Of a DNA stretch of 64,000 bases, positions 8,435-16,235 are shown one piece after another (position 1 is the stretch's first letter; every line of letters starts with the position of its first letter). The notes below the pieces were generated by a model that was given only the letters and a program-made list of their open reading frames with translations, was not told the DNA's origin and made no database searches. The stretch comes from Catellatospora tritici (GTDB taxonomy: Bacteria > Actinomycetota > Actinomycetes > Mycobacteriales > Micromonosporaceae). Where the stretch lies: the NCBI RefSeq assembly GCF_019083965.1, contig NZ_JAHRCY010000015.1:124001-188000 (forward strand), in the 5' to 3' direction. Made by a program: the position numbers and the translations under genes.

Positions 8435-8782
8435 TCAGCTGCGGGCCTGGCGGACGGCGGGGGTGACCTCGGCCAGGGCGGCGAGTTTGACGAACAGGCC
8501 GCAGGCGGTCTGCGCCTGGACCCGCCGCTGGTAGGCGCGACTGGCCACGGCCGTCGCGTCGGCCGCGACGTCCAGCCGCCACGCCCAGGCGAGCCGGTTC
8601 ACCCGGTACACCTGGGGCTCGGTGTCGGCCAGGGCCGCGCGCAGTGCCTCGACCGCGACAATGCACTCGTCGACGTCGGGATAGCCGGACGCGGACCGGC
8701 CGAGATCGCGGTTGTTGCTGGACAGCAGGCGCCAGGTGACGCCCATCGGCGGCCGCTCGTAGAACTCGAACCGAGCGGTCAC
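8435..8782 (-). CDS. Small protein with DUF1508/YegP-like repeat
   Basis: A 115-aa soluble protein. Residues about 4-45 (FEFYERPPMGVTWRLLSSNN...) have the pattern of the DUF1508/YegP fold: an aromatic strand, then W-R-L, a turn with N-N/N-G, a G-Y element and a conserved Cys. The rest is predicted helical and Ala-rich (AVEALRAALADTE...). GTG at 8782 is chosen because it immediately precedes the conserved domain; a GGGGAT stretch upstream is a weak ribosome site. No function is known; YegP-like proteins are small stand-alone proteins of unclear role. Confidence 0.6.
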   Translation of the reverse strand: MTARFEFYERPPMGVTWRLLSSNNRDLGRSASGYPDVDECIVAVEALRAALADTEPQVYRVNRLAWAWRLDVAADATAVASRAYQRRVQAQTACGLFVKLAALAEVTPAVRQARS

Positions 8783-8912
8783 CGACGATCCCCGTTCTGC
8801 CAGACGGTCCGGGGCAATGGCCGCACACCGGATCAGAACACCGTCACCCGGCAACGTGGACAGAATTTGGCCATACGGTGAACAGCACGTCACCCAACAG
8901 GCGAAGAGACGA

Positions 8913-9875
8913 TCACAGCACCGCCCCGCCCAGCTCAGGGAAGACCTTGCCCACCTTACCCAGCAGATATTCGCCATACGTTCCGGTGAAGGCGCGCAGG
9001 TCCTGGCCATCCCAGCGGTCGCGGCCGTCGTCTCCGGTCCGGGCCCGGCCGGGCAGCGGCGGCACCGTGGCGGCGAACGCGGGGTCGAAGAAGAACGGGA
9101 ACGACAGCCGGTCGTGCCCGCTGGTGTTGCGTACGCGGTGCGGGGTCGACCGGTACCACCCCCCGGTGAGCCGGTCGAGCATGTCCCCGATGTTGCACAC
9201 GAACGTGCCCGGCACCGGCGGCGCCTCCATCCAGCCGCGCGGCGTCCTCACCTGCAGGCCGCCGTTGTCGTCCTGGGCCAGCAGCGTCAGCAGGCCGTAG
9301 TCGGTGTGCTCGCCCACGCCCCAGCCGTCGTCGCCCGCCGGCGCGGGCGGGTAGTGGAAGATCCGGAACAGCACGGTGGGATCGGCGGTGTATCCGGCGG
9401 CGAAGTAGTCCTCGTCCAGGTCCAGGCTGACCGCCACCCCGCGCATGACCTCCTGGGCGACCGCGGTCAGCGCGTCCAGATAGGTCAGCACGAGGGGAGC
9501 CAGCTCGGGCACCTGCCGTGGAAAGAGGTTGCCGCCGTGTAGCGGCAGCCCGGCCCGTACGCGGGGATCGTCGTCGGGCAACTCGGTGCCGAAGTACAGG
9601 CCCTCCTTGAGGTCTGGGCGGCCGGAGGTCAGCTCGCCGCCGACCGGGAAGAAGCCGCGCCAGGCCCGCCCGCCGCGCGCCATCGCGATCTCCATCTTGT
9701 CGGGCTCGGGCAGCTCGAAGAACTCCCTCGCGGCCTGGTCGAGCTGCGCCATCAGCTCGGGCGGCACACCGTGCCCGGTCAGGTAGAAGAAGCCGCTGTC
9801 ACGGCAGGCCGCGCGGATGCCGTGGGCCACGGTCGCGCGCGGCTGGGCCAGGTCGATGATCGGCAGGCTGCTCAC
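8913..9875 (-). CDS. Isopenicillin-N-synthase-like 2OG-Fe(II) oxygenase
   Basis: A 320-aa non-haem iron dioxygenase of the IPNS/flavanone-hydroxylase-like superfamily. The iron ligands are H190-x-D192 (GEHTDYGLLTLL) and H246 (STPHRVRN). The 2-oxoglutarate carboxylate would be held by R256-x-S258 (DRLSFPFFF). The N terminus SLPIIDLA followed by GFFYLTGHGVP is the DIOX_N signature. The start is GTG at 9875 with GGAGG close upstream. The substrate is unknown. It is a single gene, divergent from the secreted LamG protein, with no biosynthetic cluster around it. Confidence 0.88.
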   Translation of the reverse strand: MSSLPIIDLAQPRATVAHGIRAACRDSGFFYLTGHGVPPELMAQLDQAAREFFELPEPDKMEIAMARGGRAWRGFFPVGGELTSGRPDLKEGLYFGTELPDDDPRVRAGLPLHGGNLFPRQVPELAPLVLTYLDALTAVAQEVMRGVAVSLDLDEDYFAAGYTADPTVLFRIFHYPPAPAGDDGWGVGEHTDYGLLTLLAQDDNGGLQVRTPRGWMEAPPVPGTFVCNIGDMLDRLTGGWYRSTPHRVRNTSGHDRLSFPFFFDPAFAATVPPLPGRARTGDDGRDRWDGQDLRAFTGTYGEYLLGKVGKVFPELGGAVL

Positions 9876-10097
9876 GCCTCCATCCTCGCGCACCCCGAGC
9901 GGCCGCGCGTGCCGATCCCGGCTACCTCGAATAGGGCCACCCACCCGTATACGACCGCACCGGTCAACCGTCCGATCGTCCGTCAACCAGTCCCTCCACC
10001 TGCGACGGAAATGCGTCAGCCGGTCCACCCAAAGGGCCATTCAACCGTTTGTTCACACATGGAAGGGTGAGCCCCAAGCAACGACTAGGAGGAACGC

Positions 10098-11738
10098 ATG
10101 CGTTCAAGCATCAGGCCAAGCGGGCTACGCTCCGCCGGAAGGCTGGGCATGGTCGCCGCTGTGGCCTTCGCGGGGGTCCTCGTAGGAGCGGCGCCGGCGC
10201 ACGCGACGGCCACCAAGACCGTGGCGTTCTACAGCATGGACGAGGCCTCGGGCTCGACCGTGCTGGTGGACAGCAGCGGCAACGGCAAGAACGGCACCAT
10301 CGGCGACGAGGTGGCCACCGGCACGCTGTACGCCGGAGCCACCGGTCACCGGTTCGCCGTGCACCTGCCCGAGGATGAGGAGTACGTGCCGGGACACGTG
10401 AACACGGTCCCGAACACGAACGACTTCAACCCCGACGCGGGCGACTTCTCGTTCACCATCCGCTACCGGACCACCTACTCCTTCGGCAACATCATGCAGA
10501 AGGGGCAGGGCAGCCAGGTCGGCGGCTACTGGAAGTTCGAGGCGCCCGGTGGCAGCCCCAAGTGCCTGTTCCGGGGTGGCGACGGCGCCTCGCGCACCGG
10601 CTACATGGACGGCACGATCAACGACGGCCAGTGGCACACCGTCACCTGCAACCGGACCTCGGCGTACGTCGAGATGTTCGTCGACGGCGTGCGCACCAGC
10701 CGCCTCAACGGCCCGACCGGCACCATCTCCAACACCCGGCAGTTCTCGATCGGTGGCAAGAGCGCCTGTGATGGCGTCACGGTCACCTGCGACTACTTCG
10801 TGGGCGACATCGACTACATCAAGATTCTCAAGGGCGCGGGCGGCGCGGCCAACGCCACTCCGGTCGCCCACCTCGCCCCGAGCTGCACCGGTCTGATCTG
10901 CTCGCTGTCGGGTTCGGGTTCCACCGACTCCGACGGGGCGATCCAGAACTACGCCTGGAACTTCGGCGACGGCAGCAGTGCCGACACCGACAGCGTCCCG
11001 GCGACGTCGCACACCTTCGCGGCGGCGGGCACGTACAGCGTCACGCTGACCGTCACCGACGACCGGGGCGCCACGGACACCGACACCCAGCAGGTCACCG
11101 TCGCGCCGATCCCGGAGAAGATCTCCTTCGTCGGGCAGGCCACCGCGAACGCGAACGTCGCCCAGCACGTGGTGACGGTGCCGTCCTCGGTGCAGGCGGG
11201 CGACCGGCTGCTGCTGGTCCTCAGCCAGAACACGCACGCCACCACGGGTGCGCCGACCGGGGTGACCGGCTGGACCCAGCTGGAGCGCCTCGACGGCGGC
11301 TACGCCACCACGACCGCGTGGACCAAGGTCGCGGCGGCCGGGGACGCGGGCACCCAGGTGCGGGTGACGCTGTCGGCGCAGTCGAAGGGCAACTTCATCG
11401 TCGCGGCGTACCGCGGCGTCGACGGGGTGACCTTCGCCAGTGCCACGGACATCGCCAGCAGCGCGGGCCGGATCACGCCGACCGTGGCGGTGACCGGGAG
11501 CCAGAGCTGGGGCGTGTCGTACTGGATGCACGGCGACGCCGCCTCCACGGCCCTGACCGCTCCGGCCGGGGTCGAGGTGCGCAGCAACGGCTCGCAGACG
11601 GGCGGCGGCCGGGTCACCGGTCTGCTGGCCGACTCGGGCAGCTCGCTGCCGACCGGCAACTACGGCGGTCTGACCGCCACCGCTGCCGCCGCCAGCACCA
11701 CCACGACGACCTGGACCTTCATCCTCCAGGCGGCGTGA
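10098..11738 (+). CDS. Secreted LamG / PKD domain protein
   Basis: A 546-aa exported protein. It has a Sec-type signal peptide (about 1-36, ending AAPAHAT), then a concanavalin/LamG-like lectin domain (about 40-250; KTVAFYSMDEASG at the start, DGQWHTVTCNRTSAYVEMFVDG in the middle). A PKD domain follows (about 255-340, with YAWNFGDGSSADT and HTFAAAGTYSVTLTVTDDRG), then a beta-rich C-terminal domain (about 345-546). No catalytic motif was recognised, so it is probably a carbohydrate- or surface-binding protein. The start has AGGAGG eight nt upstream. A strong inverted repeat at 11792-11853 follows the gene. Confidence 0.85.
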   Translation: MRSSIRPSGLRSAGRLGMVAAVAFAGVLVGAAPAHATATKTVAFYSMDEASGSTVLVDSSGNGKNGTIGDEVATGTLYAGATGHRFAVHLPEDEEYVPGHVNTVPNTNDFNPDAGDFSFTIRYRTTYSFGNIMQKGQGSQVGGYWKFEAPGGSPKCLFRGGDGASRTGYMDGTINDGQWHTVTCNRTSAYVEMFVDGVRTSRLNGPTGTISNTRQFSIGGKSACDGVTVTCDYFVGDIDYIKILKGAGGAANATPVAHLAPSCTGLICSLSGSGSTDSDGAIQNYAWNFGDGSSADTDSVPATSHTFAAAGTYSVTLTVTDDRGATDTDTQQVTVAPIPEKISFVGQATANANVAQHVVTVPSSVQAGDRLLLVLSQNTHATTGAPTGVTGWTQLERLDGGYATTTAWTKVAAAGDAGTQVRVTLSAQSKGNFIVAAYRGVDGVTFASATDIASSAGRITPTVAVTGSQSWGVSYWMHGDAASTALTAPAGVEVRSNGSQTGGGRVTGLLADSGSSLPTGNYGGLTATAAAASTTTTTWTFILQAA

Positions 11739-11791
11739 CCCGCTCGACCGGACCGGTGGTGGCCCGGCGGCACCACGCCACCACCCAGCAT

Positions 11792-11853
11792 TGACACTGG
11801 CCTATCTAGAGGACGCGGACCCCCGCAACAGTCCTCCAGATAGGCCAGTGTCA
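11792..11853. terminator. 23-bp inverted repeat downstream of the LamG gene
   Basis: TGACACTGGCCTATCTAGAGGAC (11792-11814) and its near reverse complement (11831-11853) differ at one position; the loop is 16 nt. The mismatch is A-C in the plus-strand RNA but G-U in the minus-strand RNA. It sits 53 nt after the stop codon. It most likely terminates the LamG transcript. It is markedly lower in GC than its surroundings. Confidence 0.6.
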
Positions 11854-11972
11854 TTGAAGGGCGGGGCGCCGCCCGTCCGAGCGGCGACCCCGGAAGCGAA
11901 TGGGTTTCGCGTTCGCTAAGCTCGCGGCGTGCCGCGCATCACAGCCGCGGCGAGCAGAGGAGAGTGGCGCCC

Positions 11973-13619
11973 GTGGACGCCGACGTCATCGTCGTAGGTG
12001 CCGGCCTGGCCGGATTAGTCGCCACCGCCGAACTGGCCGACGCGGGCAAGCGGGTGATCCTGCTGGACCAGGAGCCCGAGGCCGCGCTCGGCGGGCAGGC
12101 GTTCTGGTCCTTCGGCGGCCTCTTCCTGGTCGACTCCCCCGAGCAGCGCCGCATGGGCATCCGCGACACGCGTGAGCTGGCCCTGCAGGACTGGCTGGGC
12201 AGCGCCGGGTTCGACCGCGAGTGCGACGCGTGGCCGCGCCGCTGGGCCGAGGCGTACGTCGACTTCGCCGCGGGCGAGAAGCGGCCCTGGCTGCACGCGC
12301 AGGGGGTGCGGTTCTTCCCGGTCGTCGGCTGGGCCGAGCGCGGTGGGTACCTGGCCGACGGGCACGGAAACTCGGTGCCGCGCTTCCACATCACCTGGGG
12401 CACCGGGCCGGGGCTGCTCGCCCCGTTCATCAAGCGGGTGCGGGCGGCGGCCGAGCGAGGGCTGGTCAAGCTGGCGTTCCGGCACCGGGTGGACGAACTG
12501 ACGGTGACCGGGGGCGTCGTCGACGGCGTACGCGGCACCGTGCTCGAACCGAGCCCCGCGCAGCGGGGCGAGGCGTCCAGCCGTACCCCCGCGGGCGAAT
12601 TCGCACTTCGCGCCCAGGCCGTGATCGTGACCTCGGGCGGCATCGGCGGCAACCACGACCTGGTCCGGCGCAACTGGCCGCAGCGGCTCGGCACCCCGCC
12701 GAAGAAGCTGCTGTCGGGCGTGCCCGCGCACGTGGACGGCCGGATGCTCGGCATCACCGAGGCCGCGGGCGCCAACATCATCAACCCGGACCGGATGTGG
12801 CACTACACCGAGGGCATCGAGAACTGGGCGCCGATCTGGGACAAGCACGGCATTCGGATCCTGCCCGGCCCGTCGTCGCTGTGGCTGGACGCCACCGGCC
12901 GCCGCCTGCCGGTACCGCTGTTCCCCGGCTTCGACACCCTCGGCACGCTGGAGCACATCATGACCACCGGGCACGACCACACCTGGTTCGTGCTCACCCA
13001 GAAGATCATCGAGAAGGAGTTCGCGCTCTCGGGCTCCGAGCAGAACCCCGACCTGACCGGCAAGAGCGTGCGCCAGCTGCTCAAGCGGGTGCTGCCCGGC
13101 GCGCCCGGCCCGGTCGAGGCGTTCAAGCGCAACGGCGCCGACTTCGTCGTCGCGGACACCCTGGACGAGCTGGTCGCGGGCATGAACAAGCTGACCGAGA
13201 CCCCGCTGCTGGAGCTGCCGGAGGTACGCCGCCAGGTCGAGGCCCGCGACCGGGAGATGGACCACGCGTTCACCAAGGACCTGCAGGTCACCGCGATCCG
13301 GGGCGCCCGCAACTACCGGGGCGACAAGTTGATCCGGGTGGCCACGCCGCACCGGCTGCTCGACCCGAAGGCCGGGCCGCTGATCGCGGTACGGCTGAAC
13401 ATCCTCACCCGCAAGACGCTGGGCGGGCTGGAGACCGACCTGTCCGGGCGGGTGCTGCGCGCCGACGGAAGTCCACTGCCCGGCGTGTACGCGGCGGGCG
13501 AGGTGTCCGGGTTCGGCGGCGGCGGCGTGCACGGGTACCGGTCGCTGGAGGGCACCTTCCTCGGCGGCTGCCTGTTCTCCGGCCGCCAGGCCGGACGCGC
13601 GGCCGCCGCGGCGCTCTGA
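11973..13619 (+). CDS. FAD-binding dehydrogenase (ketosteroid-dehydrogenase/fumarate-reductase fold)
   Basis: A 548-aa flavoprotein. The N terminus is a Rossmann dinucleotide site (VIVVGAGLAGLVATAELADAG). A second FAD-contacting stretch lies near the C terminus (LPGVYAAGEVSGFGGGGVHG), as in succinate/fumarate and delta1-ketosteroid dehydrogenases. The long middle domain (TWGTGPGLLAPF..., IVTSGGIGGNHDLVRRNWP) matches the actinobacterial group annotated simply as FAD-binding dehydrogenase. GTG at 11973 is preferred over GTG at 11964 because GAGGAG (11957-11962) is 10 nt from the former and overlaps spacing for the latter. It is cytoplasmic, and the substrate is unknown. Confidence 0.85.
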   Translation: MDADVIVVGAGLAGLVATAELADAGKRVILLDQEPEAALGGQAFWSFGGLFLVDSPEQRRMGIRDTRELALQDWLGSAGFDRECDAWPRRWAEAYVDFAAGEKRPWLHAQGVRFFPVVGWAERGGYLADGHGNSVPRFHITWGTGPGLLAPFIKRVRAAAERGLVKLAFRHRVDELTVTGGVVDGVRGTVLEPSPAQRGEASSRTPAGEFALRAQAVIVTSGGIGGNHDLVRRNWPQRLGTPPKKLLSGVPAHVDGRMLGITEAAGANIINPDRMWHYTEGIENWAPIWDKHGIRILPGPSSLWLDATGRRLPVPLFPGFDTLGTLEHIMTTGHDHTWFVLTQKIIEKEFALSGSEQNPDLTGKSVRQLLKRVLPGAPGPVEAFKRNGADFVVADTLDELVAGMNKLTETPLLELPEVRRQVEARDREMDHAFTKDLQVTAIRGARNYRGDKLIRVATPHRLLDPKAGPLIAVRLNILTRKTLGGLETDLSGRVLRADGSPLPGVYAAGEVSGFGGGGVHGYRSLEGTFLGGCLFSGRQAGRAAAAAL

Positions 13620-13668
13620 CCCGCGCGACCCGCCCCCGAACCGCGCGCCGCGGCGGGCCGCAGACGCG

Positions 13669-13721
13669 TTAAGAAGGGCCCCTTCTACCTCGTATTCCGA
13701 TAAGAAGGGGCCCTTCCTTAC
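13669..13721. repeat. Family A palindromic element (copy A1)
   Basis: Two self-palindromic arms, TTAAGAAGGGCCCCTTCT and AAGAAGGGGCCCTTCCTTA, are separated by ACCTCGTATTCCGAT. The second arm is the reverse complement of the first, so the whole can also fold as one long stem. It lies between the FAD dehydrogenase stop and the esterase start and probably terminates the former. Confidence 0.75.
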
Positions 13722-13744
13722 CGCGGGGGGCGCAGAATACGGCC

Positions 13745-15187
13745 ATGACCGAGATTGCGACGGAGGCGATCGTCGCCACCCGGGCCGGTCGGGTCCGCGG
13801 GCGGATCAGCGACGGGATCGCGGTGTTCCTGGGCATTCCGTACGCCGCCGCCCCGTTCGGCGAGCACCGGTTTCGGCGCCCCGCCCGGGTGCAGCCCTGG
13901 GACGGGGTACGCGACGCGCTGGCCTACGGCCCGACCGCGCCGAAGGCCCCGTTCCCGCCCCCGATGGACCGGCTGCTGGCCGACCCGGACGTGCCCGGCA
14001 CCGAGTGCCTCAACCTGAACGTCTGGGCACCGACTGACGGCTCCGCCTGCCCGGTCATGGTGTGGATCCACGGCGGCTCGCTGCGCAACGGCTCGTCCTG
14101 CCCGCCCGCGTACGAGGGCAGCGCCTTCGCCCGCGACGGCGTGGTGCTGGTGTCGCTCAACTACCGGCTGGGCATCGAGGGCTTCGGCGTCTTCCCCGAC
14201 GCCCCCGCCAACCTCGGCCTGCGGGACCAGATCGCCGCGCTGGAGTGGGTGCGCGACAACATCGCCGCGTTCGGCGGCGACCCCGACAACGTGACCGTCT
14301 TCGGCGAGTCCGCCGGTTCCATCTCCATCGGCGCCCTGCTGACCAGCCCGTACGCCGAGGGACTGTTCCGGCGGGCGGTGCTGCAGAGCGGCGCCCCGAC
14401 AGCCCAGCCGCGCGATGCCGCGGCCCGGCCGACCCGGATGATCGCCAAGAAGCTGCGCGTCCCGGCCACCGCCGAGGCGTTCGCCGCGGTCGAACCGCGA
14501 CGGCTGCTCGACGCGCAGGTCGCCATCGCCCGGGGCGGGCCGCCGATCGGCAACGGAAACGGGTTCACCCTGGCCGTCGACGGCGACACCGTGCCGCGGG
14601 ACCCGATGAGCGCGCTGCACGCGGGCGCCGGGGCCGGGATCGACGTGCTGCTCGGCTACAACGCCGAGGAGTACCGGCTGTGGTTCGTACCCACCGGGCT
14701 GCTGGAGAAGGTCAACGGCCTCACGCTGCGGCTGGCGCTGGCGAAGTTCCGCGTCTCGGGCCGGACCACCCAGGTCTACCGCGCGGCGTGGCCGCTGGCA
14801 CGCCCCGGCGAACTGCTGGGCATCATCGCCACCGACCGGATGCTGCGGCTGCCCCTGAACCGGCTGGCCGACGCCCGCCTGCCCGCCCGCACCTGGCTGT
14901 ACGAGTTCGCCTGGCAGTCCCCCGTGGACCGGCTCGGCGCCTGCCACGCGCTGGAGATCGGGTTCGTCTTCGACACCCTGTCCAGCCCGGACGGCCGCGC
15001 CCTGGCCGGGGACGCCCCGCCGCAGCCGCTGGCCGACACCATGCACCGCGCCTGGGTCTCCTTCGCCACCACCGGCGACCCCGGCTGGCCCGCCTGGGAC
15101 CCGACCCGACCCGTCATGCGCTTCGACGCACCCGCGTCCGAGCTGGTCCGAGCACCCCGGGCGGCCGAACTCAACGCCTGGCCGTGA
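13745..15187 (+). CDS. Carboxylesterase type B family hydrolase
   Basis: A 480-aa alpha/beta hydrolase of the type-B carboxylesterase (para-nitrobenzyl esterase-like) family, hydrolysing carboxylic esters. The nucleophile is S189 in the FGESAGS elbow. The oxyanion hole is the HGGS stretch (WIHGGSL). The acid is probably in GYNAEEYRLWF and the histidine in LGACHALEIGFVF. There is no signal peptide, so it is likely cytoplasmic. A G-rich run lies about 14-20 nt before the ATG. It is preceded by repeat A1 and followed by repeat B1. Confidence 0.9.
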   Translation: MTEIATEAIVATRAGRVRGRISDGIAVFLGIPYAAAPFGEHRFRRPARVQPWDGVRDALAYGPTAPKAPFPPPMDRLLADPDVPGTECLNLNVWAPTDGSACPVMVWIHGGSLRNGSSCPPAYEGSAFARDGVVLVSLNYRLGIEGFGVFPDAPANLGLRDQIAALEWVRDNIAAFGGDPDNVTVFGESAGSISIGALLTSPYAEGLFRRAVLQSGAPTAQPRDAAARPTRMIAKKLRVPATAEAFAAVEPRRLLDAQVAIARGGPPIGNGNGFTLAVDGDTVPRDPMSALHAGAGAGIDVLLGYNAEEYRLWFVPTGLLEKVNGLTLRLALAKFRVSGRTTQVYRAAWPLARPGELLGIIATDRMLRLPLNRLADARLPARTWLYEFAWQSPVDRLGACHALEIGFVFDTLSSPDGRALAGDAPPQPLADTMHRAWVSFATTGDPGWPAWDPTRPVMRFDAPASELVRAPRAAELNAWP

Positions 15188-15278
15188 CTCCGCCCCGACG
15201 CAACACCCCGCGCCAGTCCGCGCGCCACGCCACGCGCCGCGCCGGGCCGCCGGGCCGCCGGGCCGCCGGGCGGAGGCT

Positions 15279-15338
15279 GCAGTTTCGGGGAAACTGCTGG
15301 AATCTTGGGGCGGATTCGTGCAGTTTCCCCGAAACTGC
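15279..15338. repeat. Family B 60-nt double-palindrome element (copy B1)
   Basis: The left arm GCAGTTTCGGGGAAACTGC (15279-15297) and right arm GCAGTTTCCCCGAAACTGC (15320-15338) are perfect reverse complements. Each is itself an 8-bp hairpin with a 3-nt loop. The spacer is 22 nt and contains GAATC...GATTC, which extends the stem. It lies between convergent genes. Just before it (15243-15274) is a short GGGCCGCC tandem repeat. Confidence 0.85.
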
Positions 15339-15377
15339 ACGATCATCTGGGCGGCGGGCGGGCGGGTGGATCCGGGC

Positions 15378-16106
15378 TCAGGGCGCGGGTGGCATGCGGG
15401 CGGCGGCGAGCTGCTCGGCGAGGAGGGTCGGCGCCTCGGTCAGCGACGGGCCGTACCAGGTGAGGTGGCGCCCGCTGACCAGGGCGTACGGCGTGCCGGG
15501 AAAGCTCTCGGGGCCGTCGTCGCGGGTGAACGCGTACGGCTCGTCGGGCAGCACCACCAGTTCGGCGCCCTGCTCCCGCAGCTCGGCGAGGGCGGGGCGC
15601 GGGTAGCGATCCGGGTCGTCGCCGTAGACGTTGTCGACGCCGAGGCGACGCAGCACGTCCCCGGCGAAGGTGCCGCCGCCGAGCACGATCCACGGGCGGC
15701 GCCATACCGGGACGATCGCCCGGCGGGCGGGCCGCGGCCCGACGGCGGCCCAGGCGGCGCGGGCATCGGCCAGCCAGCCGGGTTCGGCGGGCGCGCCGAG
15801 GGCGGCGAGCATGGTGCCCAGGTCGGATAGGGCTTCGTCGACGGTACGCGGAAAGGTCACGTGGAGCTCCACGCCCGCGGCCCGCAGCGCGTCGGCGTCC
15901 TCGACCCGGTTCTCCTCCATGTTGACCAGCACCACGTCGGGGCGCAGCGCGAGCACGCGGTCGAGGTCGGGGTACTTCGTGCCGCCCACCCGGGGGACCG
16001 CCAGGTCGGCGGGGTGGGTGCACCAGTCGGTGGCGCCGACGAGATCGTCGGGCAGGGTCGCGGCCACGGCCTCGGTCAACGACGGCACCAGCGACACGAT
16101 CCGCAC
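15378..16106 (-). CDS. Cobalamin/helical-backbone metal receptor family protein (BtuF-like, no signal peptide)
   Basis: A 242-aa protein. The N terminus RIVSLVPSLTEAVAATLP is the hallmark opening of BtuF/FepB-like (class III) binding proteins. It is followed by VGATDWCTHPADLA, LRPDVVLVNMEENRVEDADAL and the backbone helix. There is no signal peptide or lipobox, unlike transport receptors. It therefore fits the cytoplasmic sub-group often annotated as cobalamin-binding protein, whose role is unclear. The start is GTG at 16106. No transporter genes are adjacent. Confidence 0.8.
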   Translation of the reverse strand: MRIVSLVPSLTEAVAATLPDDLVGATDWCTHPADLAVPRVGGTKYPDLDRVLALRPDVVLVNMEENRVEDADALRAAGVELHVTFPRTVDEALSDLGTMLAALGAPAEPGWLADARAAWAAVGPRPARRAIVPVWRRPWIVLGGGTFAGDVLRRLGVDNVYGDDPDRYPRPALAELREQGAELVVLPDEPYAFTRDDGPESFPGTPYALVSGRHLTWYGPSLTEAPTLLAEQLAAARMPPAP

Positions 16107-16181
16107 CCCGCCACGCTACGCCGCCACACTCGCCCGCTGCCGCGCGCCGCCGCCCAGCGCCACGCACCGCCGCAGGTAGGC

Positions 16182-16235
16182 GTCAAGAAGGGCCCCTTCC
16201 TCCACGTAAAGCGATAAGAAGGGGCCCTTCCTTAC
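16182..16235. repeat. Family A palindromic element (copy A2)
   Basis: TCAAGAAGGGCCCCTTC, a spacer containing ACGTAAAGCGAT, then AAGAAGGGGCCCTTCCTTA. The TAA stop codon of the GGDEF-EAL gene (16232-16234 on the complementary strand) lies inside the element, so the repeat would terminate that transcript with no intervening sequence. Confidence 0.75.

Noticed and set aside
15243..15274. GGGCCGCC tandem repeat as a regulatory array
   Set aside because: Only about four 8-bp units in a GC-rich gap, with no matching copies elsewhere in the window. Slippage is the simplest explanation.
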